A DNA stretch of 64,000 nt from NCBI RefSeq assembly GCF_019737615.1, contig NZ_JAHKKS010000003.1, positions 348,001 to 412,000 of the forward strand. Reading direction: 5' to 3'. Positions 24,826 through 33,567 of this stretch are shown here, piece after piece (within the stretch, counting starts at the first letter, position 1; each line of letters starts with the position of its first letter). Made by a program: the position numbers and the translations under genes. The notes under the pieces are model-generated. The model ran no database searches. It was not told the DNA's origin and saw nothing but the letters and a program-made list of their open reading frames with translations. Source of the DNA: Sphingobium xanthum. GTDB taxonomy: Bacteria > Pseudomonadota > Alphaproteobacteria > Sphingomonadales > Sphingomonadaceae.

Positions 24826-26400
24826 TCAGCGCGGCGCAGCTGCCGCGTCGGCTTTCGCGTCCCGGCACTGATAGACCAGACGCTCGTTGGGCTGTGCGGG
24901 CAAGATCGCCCGGATCTCCGACTGCACGCGGGTCAGTTCGGCAAGGCGCTCGGGATCGGCCGTGCAGCCGGACCATGTCACGCGATCCCGCGCCGCGCGA
25001 GCGGTGGCGGCCAGTTCGGCATCGACCAGATAATTGTCGGTGCGATAGCGGCCGATCACCGGATCGAAATGCCGCACCGAGATGGTCGGCTCGCGAGACG
25101 GCACGAGGACACGCGTCCAGGCGCCTGCCGCCTGTTGCACGAACTGGGTCTGTCCGTTGAGACAGCCTTCGGCGGTCCAGCTGAACGGAACATCGGCTGT
25201 CTCGGACATCGTCACACGACTGAGCGACGTGTCGATCCGGCAAAGCTTGTCGCCCGCGCCATCCGGCACCGCCGCTTCCGCTGCACTGTTGCCGGCGCCG
25301 TTGTCGGCAACCTCTTCGCCGTCGCCGAAGCCGGGCCGCAGCGCGAACGCGATCACCGCACCGAGCAGCAGCACGCCCGCCAGCGCTCCCAGCTTGCGGG
25401 CACGCCCGCTATCGCCCTTGTTCTGTCCGAGCAGAGCCGCGCCGCCCGCCACGGCCGCGGCTGCCAGGAGCAGCGCGGCCAGCGCCATCATGTTCTCGCG
25501 TTTCGCAATGACCTGCTGCTGCGCTTCCTCGCGCGCATCGAGCGCCTTTTCGCGTTGCGCGATCGCCGCATCGCCGGCGCGGCGCTCGGCTTCCGCACGC
25601 GCGCGCTCATCGGCGGCCTGTTGCGCCGCCTCTATCTCCGCCATGGAACGACACGGCTCGCTCGATCGGCGCACCTGCACGCCGGCCTGCCGCAGGAAGC
25701 TGGCGATCTCCCGATTGGAGACGGCGAAGCCATATTCGGCGTCGCTGCCTTCGGACAAGGAACCGAAGCTGTTCACGCCGATCACCCGGCCGCAATCATC
25801 GACCAGCGGCCCGCCGCTATTGCCAGAGGCGAGCGGCGCCGTGTGCAGCACCGTGTCGAACTGCTTGGAGGCGCGCCCGGCCGAGACCGTGCCGGACGTG
25901 CGCACCGCCGTCATCGGCTTGATGATGTCCTCGATGCTCATGCCCTGCGCCCGATCGACCGAGCCGGGATAGCCGATCGCCGTGACGCGCTCGCCGTCGC
26001 CGGGCGCACCGCCGAAGAAGGTCGCGACCGGCAGCTCGGCATTGTCGACCGCGATCAGCGCAAGATCATTGCCCGGCGAATAGGCGATGACACGGCCGCC
26101 ATAGCTCTTCGTGCCCTCGGCGGGGATGACGCCGATGACGATATTCGGCTCGCTGCGTGTCAGCTCGACAACATGGGCATTGGTGAGCACGCGGCCCGGC
26201 GCGATGACGACGCCGCTGCCATGGCCGACAAAATAGGCATTCTCGCCGTCCGTCGCGGCCAGCGCGATACGCACCACGCTGCGCGAGGCAGCGGCGATAT
26301 CCTGCCCGTCCGCATGGGCCGGCGCCGCGATCAGGGACGTGACCGCGAGCAGGAGAAGGGTTGAGAAGCGGGCGAACAGCCGGAGACGGCACTGAATCAT
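24826..26400 (-). CDS. Exported trypsin-like serine protease with coiled coil and two membrane helices
   Basis: The 524-residue protein begins with a signal peptide (LLLLAVTSLIAAPAHA), so the protease domain is periplasmic. The S1C-type catalytic triad is visible: His in LTNAHVV, Asp in GNDLALIAVD, Ser in GNSGGPLVDD. After the protease, at about residues 265-320, comes an Ala/Glu/Arg-rich coiled coil. Two hydrophobic helices (MMALAALLLAAAAVAGGAAL and LGALAGVLLLGAVIAFAL) and a C-terminal domain of about 150 residues with four cysteines follow. It has no PDZ domain, unlike DegP/HtrA. The start at 26400 was chosen for the signal peptide. Its substrates are unknown. Confidence 0.82.
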   Translation of the reverse strand: MIQCRLRLFARFSTLLLLAVTSLIAAPAHADGQDIAAASRSVVRIALAATDGENAYFVGHGSGVVIAPGRVLTNAHVVELTRSEPNIVIGVIPAEGTKSYGGRVIAYSPGNDLALIAVDNAELPVATFFGGAPGDGERVTAIGYPGSVDRAQGMSIEDIIKPMTAVRTSGTVSAGRASKQFDTVLHTAPLASGNSGGPLVDDCGRVIGVNSFGSLSEGSDAEYGFAVSNREIASFLRQAGVQVRRSSEPCRSMAEIEAAQQAADERARAEAERRAGDAAIAQREKALDAREEAQQQVIAKRENMMALAALLLAAAAVAGGAALLGQNKGDSGRARKLGALAGVLLLGAVIAFALRPGFGDGEEVADNGAGNSAAEAAVPDGAGDKLCRIDTSLSRVTMSETADVPFSWTAEGCLNGQTQFVQQAAGAWTRVLVPSREPTISVRHFDPVIGRYRTDNYLVDAELAATARAARDRVTWSGCTADPERLAELTRVQSEIRAILPAQPNERLVYQCRDAKADAAAAPR

Positions 26401-26538
26401 GGCACGCTTCTTAGCGGCCCCGGCAGCGTCCCGACAGGGGGATTCGCAGCGGGCTCGCTTTGAGCGCAAGCCACGGGAAGCGGCGCGGCGGCTGCCGGGG
26501 CATAAGCGCCTCATCGCAACAGCATGGCGAGAGCAATC

Positions 26539-27006
26539 ATGACCTACCGCATTTCCGGCCTTCCCCTCGCGCCTTTCGCGGCGTTGTTCGATCTCGATGA
26601 CGAAACCCTGGCGACGATGCGGGCGAAGCGCGTCGTCGCCGGCGCGGATCGCGGCTGGCCCTGCCGGGTGAGCCTTGTCGATGCGCGGGAAGGCGAGACG
26701 CTGATGCTCGTCCATCATGTCAGCCATGACGTCGCCACGCCGTATCGATCGGCTTACGCCATCTATGTGCGCGCCGACGCGGAGCCGACCGGCCCGTTCG
26801 TCGATTGCACGCCGCCGGTGTTCGAGGGCCGTCCGCTCGCCCTGCGCGGCTTCGATGCCGACGGCATGCTGCGCGACGCCAAGCTCGCCGCGCCCGGCGA
26901 GGCCGATCCGGCCATCCGCGCGCTGTTCGCCCGCGACGACGTCACCTATATACATGCCCATAATGCCGCGCACGGCTGCTTCGCCGCGCGGATCGACAGG
27001 AACTGA
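26539..27006 (+). CDS. DUF1203 family protein
   Basis: This 155-residue cytosolic protein fits DUF1203, an uncharacterised family. Conserved-looking segments are YRISGLPLAPFAALF, HHVSHDVATPYRSAYAIYVR, LALRGFDADGMLRDA and VTYIHAHNAAHGCFAARID, the last resembling the family's histidine-rich end. It lies two bases before ada and may be co-transcribed with it, but a link to alkylation repair is not established. The chosen ATG follows GAGAGCAATC. Confidence 0.8.
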   Translation: MTYRISGLPLAPFAALFDLDDETLATMRAKRVVAGADRGWPCRVSLVDAREGETLMLVHHVSHDVATPYRSAYAIYVRADAEPTGPFVDCTPPVFEGRPLALRGFDADGMLRDAKLAAPGEADPAIRALFARDDVTYIHAHNAAHGCFAARIDRN

Positions 27007-27008
27007 TC

Positions 27009-28070
27009 ATGGCCACTGCCTTTTCCGATCCCCAGCTCAGCGAAGATGCGGCCTATGCCGCCTTCGAGGCTCGCGACCGGACGATGGACGGCCGTTTCGT
27101 CGTCGCGGTGAAGACCACGCGCATCTACTGCCGCCCGAGTTGCCCGGCCCGGAGGCCCCGGCGCGAGAATGTCGAGCTGCTGCCCGATACCGCCTCGGCG
27201 CGCGATGCCGGCTATCGCCCCTGCCTGCGCTGCAAGCCGGACGAGATCAGCCGTGACCGCGCGGCGATCGCCAAGGCCGTGGCGCTGATCGAGCAGGGCG
27301 AGAGCATCCCGGCCCTGGCCGAGCTCGCCGAGGCGGTCGGCTATGCCCCGCACCATTTCCAGCGCCTGTTCACGCGCGATCTCGGCGTCTCGCCGGCGGC
27401 CTATGCGCGCGCGCTTCGTGCGAGGCGCCTGGGCGACGCGCTCGAAGGCGATGGACGGATCACCGACGCGATCTATGACGCCGGCTATGAAGCGCCGAGC
27501 CGGGCCTATGCGGATGCCGCAGCCCATCTCGGAATGAGCCCCTCGGCATGGCGCAAGGGCGGCGAAGGCACGGCGATCCGCTTCGCGGTCGCACAGAGCT
27601 CGCTCGGGCCGCTGCTCGTCGCCGCGACGGACAAGGGCCTCTGCCGTATCGCCTTCGACGAGGACGAGGCTGCGCTGCGTGAGCGCTTTCCCAAGGCGAC
27701 GATCAACAGCGGCGACGAGGACTTCGCCGCACTGGTGACCGATGTGGTCGCGCTAGTCGACGACCCCGCCCGCGCGATCGACTTGCCGATCGATGTCGCG
27801 GGCACCGCATTTCAGCAAGCCGTCTGGGCCGCGCTGCGGGCAATCCCGGCCGGCGAGACCCGGAGCTATCAGGATATTGCGCGCGCCGTCGGCAAGCCGG
27901 GTGCGGTCCGCGCTGCTGGAACGGCGTGCGGCGACAACAATCTGGCCGTTCTGATCCCCTGCCACCGCGTTTTGCGCAGCGATGGGAGTCTGGGCGGCTA
28001 TGCCTATGGTTTGGCCCGGAAAAAGGCGCTTTTGAGCCGCGAATCGGAGGTTTCCGGGAACGTCAACTGA
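27009..28070 (+). CDS. ada: Ada: methylation sensor, regulator and O6-methylguanine-DNA methyltransferase
   Basis: Ada repairs methylphosphotriesters and O6-methylguanine and, once methylated, activates the adaptive response. The 353 residues show the whole architecture. The N-terminal zinc domain has cysteines at about 41, 45, 72 and 75 (IYCRPSCPARRPRRENVELL, YRPCLRCKP). An AraC-type helix-turn-helix (ELAEAVGYAPHHFQRLFTRD) comes next, and the C-terminal methyltransferase has the PCHR acceptor at 317-320 (LIPCHRVLRSDGSLGGYAYG). Both acceptor cysteines are intact, so it should be active. Confidence 0.96.
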   Translation: MATAFSDPQLSEDAAYAAFEARDRTMDGRFVVAVKTTRIYCRPSCPARRPRRENVELLPDTASARDAGYRPCLRCKPDEISRDRAAIAKAVALIEQGESIPALAELAEAVGYAPHHFQRLFTRDLGVSPAAYARALRARRLGDALEGDGRITDAIYDAGYEAPSRAYADAAAHLGMSPSAWRKGGEGTAIRFAVAQSSLGPLLVAATDKGLCRIAFDEDEAALRERFPKATINSGDEDFAALVTDVVALVDDPARAIDLPIDVAGTAFQQAVWAALRAIPAGETRSYQDIARAVGKPGAVRAAGTACGDNNLAVLIPCHRVLRSDGSLGGYAYGLARKKALLSRESEVSGNVN

Positions 28071-28149
28071 TCGCTCCAGAGAAACGAACCGCCGAAATCA
28101 GACCTTTTCGGGGAAACCGTCCGTCCGAGTCGCGGATTTCCCGGTGGCT

Positions 28150-29220
28150 ATGACGAAACAAATCACCCTCTCCCGCCCCGCGCTGACGGCGATTGCCGCC
28201 GTCCTGGTGCTTGGTTCAACCCCTGCCATCGCGCAGCTTGCCGATCCGGCTGCTGCACCCCCGGTTGCCGCCGATCCGGCGCCGGTTGCGCCCGCTGCTC
28301 CGGCAACGGTCGCGCCGCCGGCAATCCCGCTTCCGAGCGTAGCGCCGCCGGTGTCCGCGCCGAGCCCGGCTCCGACCATCGTGGCCGCGCCGACGCTGCC
28401 CGATGTGCCGGCCGCCAGCGAGCCTGCGCCGGTGCGCAGCGCCGAGCGGACGGAGCGCGCCACGCCGCAGCGTGAGGCCCGTGCCGCGCCTGTCGAGCGC
28501 CAGCCGCGAGTCGCCGCGCAGGCTCCTGCCGCAGCGCCGATCGTGACGCCGGCTCCGAGCGAGAGCGTCGCATCGACGTCCAGCCTGCCGACGATCACGC
28601 CTTCCGAGACGATGCCTGTCGAAGCGGCACCGGTCGAGGCTGCTCCGGCCAGCGCCCAGAGCAGTGATAACAGCGTCTATTGGGTCCTCGGCGGCGGCGG
28701 CGCCCTGCTGATACTCGGTGCTGCCGCGTTCGCGATGTTGCGTCGCCGCGACAGTCGCGAGAATGCTTATGATGCAGAGCTCGTTCGTGCCCCGGCCCCG
28801 GTTGTCGCTCGTGAAGAGGTGATTGCCGATCCGATCATCGCGCCCGTGGTCGCCACGCCGCGCGTCGCCGATCCGGAACCGGCCGTTGCCGAGCCTGTCG
28901 CCGTGACGCCTGCCGCCTGGGCAACGCCCACGGTGAAGACGGCGCCTGCTGGCGAGCGCTTCAGCAATCTCGAAGCGATGGTCGCCGAGGAGCCGTCCGC
29001 TGAGAACCCGTTCCTGACGCGCCGCAAGCGTCTGCGTCGCGCCGAGTTCCTGATGCATCATGGTCATGCGCCGGAAGGGCCGGCCATGGTTGCCGAGACC
29101 GTTCCAGTAGCCGCCGCCGTGGCTGCGCGCACGTCGGAACAGCGATCCGCGGTGTACGATTTCGGAAACAGGAAGCCCGTATCGTTCCGTCCGCAAGGAT
29201 GGAAGCCCGCCACGACCTGA
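28150..29220 (+). CDS. Exported Pro/Ala-rich protein with one membrane anchor, function unknown
   Basis: I do not recognise this 356-residue protein. It starts with a signal peptide ending TPAIAQ, followed by about 140 residues rich in Pro, Ala, Val and Thr, probably an extended periplasmic linker. A transmembrane helix follows (VYWVLGGGGALLILGAAAFA, about 176-195) with a basic stop-transfer MLRRRDSREN, then an Ala/Val/Glu-rich cytosolic part. It ends in a basic segment with NPFLTRRKRLRRAEFLMHHG and SFRPQGWKPA. The NPFxxRxxRxxRAxxL pattern looks conserved and could be a functional tail. GTG at 28144 is an alternative start. Confidence 0.65.
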   Translation: MTKQITLSRPALTAIAAVLVLGSTPAIAQLADPAAAPPVAADPAPVAPAAPATVAPPAIPLPSVAPPVSAPSPAPTIVAAPTLPDVPAASEPAPVRSAERTERATPQREARAAPVERQPRVAAQAPAAAPIVTPAPSESVASTSSLPTITPSETMPVEAAPVEAAPASAQSSDNSVYWVLGGGGALLILGAAAFAMLRRRDSRENAYDAELVRAPAPVVAREEVIADPIIAPVVATPRVADPEPAVAEPVAVTPAAWATPTVKTAPAGERFSNLEAMVAEEPSAENPFLTRRKRLRRAEFLMHHGHAPEGPAMVAETVPVAAAVAARTSEQRSAVYDFGNRKPVSFRPQGWKPATT

Positions 29221-29264
29221 GAGTTCACCATATAACAAGAACGACCCGCCCCGTCGCGGTCGCA

Positions 29265-29308
29265 GCAGTCGCCCGGCACCAACCCCCTCCCACCCGCCGG
29301 GCGGCTGC
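29265..29308. terminator. Terminator-like hairpin between convergent genes
   Basis: GCAG-T-CGCCCGGC (29265-29277) pairs with GCCGGGCG-G-CTGC (29296-29308), a 12-bp stem with one mismatch and an 18-base loop, followed on the plus strand by AACTTTTCC. It lies between the membrane-anchored protein gene and the convergent priA. Confidence 0.55.
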
Positions 29309-29329
29309 AACTTTTCCGAAGGGGCAGCC

Positions 29330-31498
29330 TCAGACGAAGCTGTAGGGATCGACGTCCACGCCAACGCGCGTACTGGCTTTCCAGTCTATGCTGGAAAGCC
29401 AGTTACGCATGATGGCCTGAAGATCGACGGCGCGGCGGGCATGCACGAGCAGCCGCCAGCGGTGCCGACCGCGCAGGACCGCCAGTGGTGCCTCGGCGGG
29501 CCCATAGACATCCAGCCCCTCCTGATGTGGCGCGGCCTTGCCGATCCGGCGGGCCGTCTCCTGCGCCAGCGCCGCATCGGTATCGCTCACGATGATCGCG
29601 GCGAAGCGGCCGAAAGGCGGCGCATTGGCGGCGCGGCGGCTCGCCGTTTCCGCCGCATAGAAAGCCGCCTCGTCGCCGTTCAGCAAGGCCTGCATGACCG
29701 GCACGCCCGGCGCGCGCGTCTGAATGAAGACGCGGCCGGGCTTTTCCCCGCGCCCCGCCCGCCCGGAAACCTGCGTGATCTGCTGGAAGGTCCGCTCGGC
29801 CGCGCGCAGATCGCCGCCATCGAGCCCGAGATCGGCATCGATCACACCGACCAGGGTCAGCTCGGGGAAATGATAGCCCTTGGTGACGAGTTGCGTGCCG
29901 ATGATGATATCGACCGCGCCGCCCGCCACGTCCCGCACGAAGGCGGCGGCTCGCGCGGGTGACCAGAGCGTGTCCGACGTGACGATGGCCGTCCGCGCCT
30001 CGGGAAAGAGCGCTTTCACCTCGTCGGCAATGCGCTCAACGCCCGGCCCGCAGGCGACGAGCGCATCGGGCTCCTTGCATTCCGGGCAGGCATCGGGCGT
30101 TGCGACGGCGTGGCCGCAATGATGGCAGGCGAGGCGCCGCGTCAGCCGATGCTCGACCATCCAGGCCGAGCAATTGGGGCATTGGAAGCGGTAGCCGCAA
30201 TGCCGGCAGAGTGTCAGCGGCGCATAGCCGCGCCGGTTGAGGAACAGCAGCGACTGCTCGCTCCGCTCCAGCGTCTCGCGCATCGCGGCGACAAGCGGCG
30301 GCGCCAGCCAGCGGCCGCGATCCGGCGGGTCCTGTGTCAGGTCGATGCCGACGATCTCCGGCAACTCGGCGCCGCCATAGCGGGCGGGCAGCTTGATCTC
30401 CTCGTAGCGGCCAAGCTCGACCTGATGGCGCGTCTCGATGGCGGGCGTGGCCGAGGCGAGCACGACCGGGATTTCCTCCATGAGCCCGCGCATCACCGCG
30501 ACATCGCGGGCATGATAGCGCACGCCCTCTTCCTGCTTGAAACTGGTCTCGTGCGCTTCGTCGACGACGATCAGGCCGAGCTTCGCATAAGGCAGGAAAA
30601 GCGCCGAGCGCGCACCCACCACGACCCGCGCCTCGCCGCGCGAGATTGCGCGCCAGGCCCGGCGCCGGTCGGACTGTTTGAGGCCCGAATGCCAGGCGAC
30701 CGGCACATGGCCGAAGCGCGCGGCGAAGCGATCGAGGAACGGCTCGGTCAGCGCGATCTCGGGCAGCAGCACGAGCACTTGCGAGCCCTGTTTCAGCGCC
30801 TGCGCGATGGCCTCGAAATAGACTTCGGTCTTGCCCGATCCGGTGACGCCATCGAGCAGCACGGCCTGAAAGCCACGCTGCGCGACGAGCGCGACGAGCC
30901 GATCGGCCGCAGCCTGTTGCTCGTCGCTGAGGTCCACCTGCGCATGGTCGGGATCGGGCTCCGGGAAAGGCAGGTCGGTCGAGACCTCGACGGCTTCCAG
31001 CACGCCCTGCTTCACAAGGCCGCGAATCACGGCATCGGTCACGCCGCCGATCGCCGCCAGCTCGCGCACCAGCCCCTGCCGCTCGCCGATCCGCTCCAGC
31101 GCCTGCAAGCGTTGTGGCGTCATGCGCTCGGGAAGGACGCCGCTCTGGCGATACTCGATGACGGTCTTGCCACCCTCGAGCGCGGACATGGAGGCCAGCG
31201 CCATGCGCAGCACGGCCGCGTGCGGCGCGAGATAATAGTCCGCCGTCCATTCGATCAGCCGCCGCAATGACGCAGGCAAAGGCGGCGCATCCAGCATGCC
31301 CATGAGCGGGCGCAGGCGATTGTCGCCCACGCTCGGCACATCGGGGAAGCTCTCCTCGTCCCACACGACGCCGACCATCGGACGCGGCCCGAGCGGCGCC
31401 ACGACGATCTGACCCGGCTCGATCGTCATGCCCTGCGGCACGCGATAATCGAGCGGCCCGAGGGCAGCGTTCAAAAGGATGAGCCGGGCGCGGGTCAT
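29330..31498 (-). CDS. priA: Primosomal protein N' (replication restart helicase PriA)
   Basis: PriA recognises stalled forks and reloads the replisome. The 722-residue protein has the N-terminal 3' DNA-binding domain, helicase Walker A GVTGSGKTEVYF, the DEAH box (LIVVDEAHETSFKQEEGVRY), and the zinc-binding insertion with eight cysteines in CRHCGYRFQCPNC and CHHCGHAVATPDACPEC. Late helicase motifs (GTQLVTKGYHFPELTLVGVI, SGRAGRG) and the conserved end VGVDVDPYSF follow. The start at 31498 gives the usual MTRARLILLNAAL beginning. Confidence 0.97.
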   Translation of the reverse strand: MTRARLILLNAALGPLDYRVPQGMTIEPGQIVVAPLGPRPMVGVVWDEESFPDVPSVGDNRLRPLMGMLDAPPLPASLRRLIEWTADYYLAPHAAVLRMALASMSALEGGKTVIEYRQSGVLPERMTPQRLQALERIGERQGLVRELAAIGGVTDAVIRGLVKQGVLEAVEVSTDLPFPEPDPDHAQVDLSDEQQAAADRLVALVAQRGFQAVLLDGVTGSGKTEVYFEAIAQALKQGSQVLVLLPEIALTEPFLDRFAARFGHVPVAWHSGLKQSDRRRAWRAISRGEARVVVGARSALFLPYAKLGLIVVDEAHETSFKQEEGVRYHARDVAVMRGLMEEIPVVLASATPAIETRHQVELGRYEEIKLPARYGGAELPEIVGIDLTQDPPDRGRWLAPPLVAAMRETLERSEQSLLFLNRRGYAPLTLCRHCGYRFQCPNCSAWMVEHRLTRRLACHHCGHAVATPDACPECKEPDALVACGPGVERIADEVKALFPEARTAIVTSDTLWSPARAAAFVRDVAGGAVDIIIGTQLVTKGYHFPELTLVGVIDADLGLDGGDLRAAERTFQQITQVSGRAGRGEKPGRVFIQTRAPGVPVMQALLNGDEAAFYAAETASRRAANAPPFGRFAAIIVSDTDAALAQETARRIGKAAPHQEGLDVYGPAEAPLAVLRGRHRWRLLVHARRAVDLQAIMRNWLSSIDWKASTRVGVDVDPYSFV

Positions 31499-31615
31499 GG
31501 ACGGCACTTAGTGATTGCGACGGGCAGTTGGAATCCCCCTGCGTGTTCTGCTTCCGCTTTCGCACGATCGGATGCGGGTCTAGGAAGGGCTGCCATCAAC
31601 GCAAGGGAGAGACAG

Positions 31616-32308
31616 ATGCGCGAACTCGTCATGGACACCGCGATCGCCCGCCGCGCCATCGTCTCGGCGGGAATCGCCCTGCCGCTGCTCCTGCTCCCCG
31701 GCTGCACCCAATCCGGTCTCAGCCTAACCGAGGCCGTGCGCCGGCTGCTCAGCCTCAGCTCGCAGCGGGCCATGGCTCAGCTCATGGCGCCGGGCGGCTT
31801 CTACGACAGCCAGATCGCCCGCATCGCGCCGCCGGACCGCTTTGATGCGCCGGGCGGACGCGTGCTGACCGCCATCCTCACCTCCGCCATCGTGCGCGAC
31901 CGGCTCACCCGGCAGGTCAATCGCGCGGCCGAGCGCGGCGCGGAGCGGGCGGCACCCATTCTCGCTGATGCCATTCGCAACATGCCGGTGAGCGATGCCG
32001 TCGGCATCCTGCGTGGCGGCGGCAGCGCGGCGACGAACCTGCTGCGCGCCTCGATGGGCAATGCGCTGGTCGGCGCGGTGCTGCCCGGCGTCGACGAGGG
32101 CCTGCGCCTGTTCGACAACGAGATCGTGACCATCGCGCTGCAGGCCTGGACCGGGATCGACTTCAGCGGCCTGCGCGACGACGTCACCCGCAAGACCGCC
32201 GACGCCATCTACGGCGCCATCGCGCGGGAGGAAGCGGCGATCCGCGCCAATCCACGCGAGACCAACGATGCGCTGCTGATCGGCGCGCTCACGCTTGCGG
32301 GCGGCTAG
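31616..32308 (+). CDS. DUF4197 family lipoprotein
   Basis: This 230-residue protein matches the uncharacterised DUF4197 family. After a signal sequence with lipobox LPGC (acylated Cys at residue 30) come the family segments GLSLTEAVRRLLSLSSQRAM, VLTAILTSAIVRDRLTRQVN, DAVGILRGGGSAATNLLRAS, and the FDNEIVTIALQAWTGIDFSG end region. GGGAGA is placed correctly before the ATG at 31616. It would sit on the periplasmic face of a membrane. Its role is unknown. Confidence 0.82.
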   Translation: MRELVMDTAIARRAIVSAGIALPLLLLPGCTQSGLSLTEAVRRLLSLSSQRAMAQLMAPGGFYDSQIARIAPPDRFDAPGGRVLTAILTSAIVRDRLTRQVNRAAERGAERAAPILADAIRNMPVSDAVGILRGGGSAATNLLRASMGNALVGAVLPGVDEGLRLFDNEIVTIALQAWTGIDFSGLRDDVTRKTADAIYGAIAREEAAIRANPRETNDALLIGALTLAGG

Positions 32309-32335
32309 AGCGGCGGGCCGATTCCCTCGGACGGA

Positions 32336-33028
32336 TCAGAGACTCGTTCCCACCAGCCTGCCTATGCCGGCCGTCAAGGCCATGGCGAGCGCACCCCAGA
32401 AGACGACGCGCGCGACCGGTTTCCAGGGTCGGGTACCACCGGCAATGGCACCGACCGCGCCCAGAAGGGCGAGGAACAGGATCGATCCGACCACTTCCCC
32501 GACAACGATCAGGGCCATTGGCAACAGTGCCGCAAGCAGCAGCGGCAAGGCCGCGCCCGCGGTGAACGTCGCGGCCGAGGTCAGCGCCGCGAGCACGGGG
32601 CGGGCGGTCGTTAGCTCGGTGATGTGCAATTCGTCGCGGGCATGAGCGCCGAGCGCATCGAACGCCATCATCTGTTCGGCGACGGCCCGCGCCGTATCAG
32701 GATCGACGCCGCGACTTTCATAGATCGCCGCCAGCTCCGCATGTTCGGCCTCCGGCGCGCTGGCGAGTTCCCTGCGCTCGCGGCTGATGTCGGACTGCTC
32801 GGTGTCCGCTTGCGAGCTGACCGAGACATATTCGCCTGCGGCCATCGACATGGCGCCGGCAACGAGACCCGCCACGCCCGCGATCAGGATGGCCGGACGT
32901 TCGGCGCCGGCCGCCGCGACGCCGAGCAGCAAGCTCGCGGTGGAAACGATCCCGTCGTTCGCTCCCAGAACGACGGCCCGCAGTCAGCCGATGCGGGAGA
33001 CAAGATGTTGCTCGCGATGCGGTCTCAT
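32336..33028 (-). pseudogene. VIT1/CCC1-type Fe/Mn transporter gene interrupted by an in-frame TGA
   Basis: Read from the ATG at 33028, the frame gives MRPHREQHLVSRIG, then TGA (32986-32984), then LRAVVLGANDGIVSTASLLL and a complete VIT-family protein to 32336, 230 residues in all. Members of this family usually have a tryptophan here (IGWLR), so TGG appears mutated to TGA. The part after the stop includes the DGIVST metal-transport motif of helix 1, the charged cytosolic helical domain and four more helices. An internal TTG start (32932) would lose helix 1. The reading frame is otherwise undamaged, which suggests a very recent mutation or a base error. The start overlaps the stop of the LuxR gene (ATGA). 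Confidence 0.75.
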
Positions 33029-33558
33029 GATTTGCTCTCCGTGGGCAGGGCCGGCACCGCCGTCGGCATCGGCCTGTCCATCAGTTCATCGATGAAGGTC
33101 GCGACGAGCGCGGTATGCGATGTCACGCCCGCCTTGGCGTAAATGCGCGCAAGCTGCGCGCGCACTGTCCCCGCAGCCGCGCCGCGCAGCGCCGCAATCT
33201 CGGAAATGTCGCAGCCCTTGAGGGCGAACAAGGCCACATCGGCCTCTGCCGCTGTCAGCTGCCATTGCACGAATCGGAGCTGGATCAGATCGCCCAGCGC
33301 GCCTTTCGCCACGGCGACCGCCGCCTCGTCGCGCCGTGCCATAGCCAGCAGCGCGCGGATCTGGAGCGCGCCCATCACCACCGCGATCAGCAAGGCGACC
33401 GCCGCGAGCCCCTCGATCGCGAGGTGCGTGCCCCAGCCTTCGGCCGCCACATCGCCCGCGAGATCGACCAGAAAGAACATCGCCGCCAGGGCCTGAAGCG
33501 TCACCACGACCGTGGTCGCGGCGGCTCTTCGGTCGAGTCTGCGCGCTCTTGAGATCAT
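33025..33558 (-). CDS. Membrane-anchored LuxR-type transcription regulator
   Basis: This 177-residue protein has two N-terminal transmembrane helices (TVVVTLQALAAMFFLVDLAG and AIEGLAAVALLIAVVMGALQ) and a C-terminal LuxR/GerE helix-turn-helix (WQLTAAEADVALFALKGCDI-SEIAALRGAAAGTVRAQLARIYAKAGV). There is no receiver or ligand domain, so it probably responds to a membrane state or partner. It overlaps the interrupted VIT transporter gene by four bases and presumably controls it. Confidence 0.85.
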   Translation of the reverse strand: MISRARRLDRRAAATTVVVTLQALAAMFFLVDLAGDVAAEGWGTHLAIEGLAAVALLIAVVMGALQIRALLAMARRDEAAVAVAKGALGDLIQLRFVQWQLTAAEADVALFALKGCDISEIAALRGAAAGTVRAQLARIYAKAGVTSHTALVATFIDELMDRPMPTAVPALPTESKS

Positions 33559-33567
33559 AGGCCGTGA

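Noticed and set aside
28144-29220. Pro/Ala-rich membrane protein as a TonB-like or FimV-like energy or scaffold protein
   Set aside because: It has a proline-rich stretch and one helix, but the order (signal peptide, linker, helix, cytosolic tail) is not that of TonB, and no LysM or TPR motif of FimV is visible.
32984-32986. TGA read as selenocysteine or as tryptophan in the VIT gene
   Set aside because: No selenocysteine insertion hairpin is apparent and VIT proteins do not use selenocysteine; other genes here use TGA as a normal stop.
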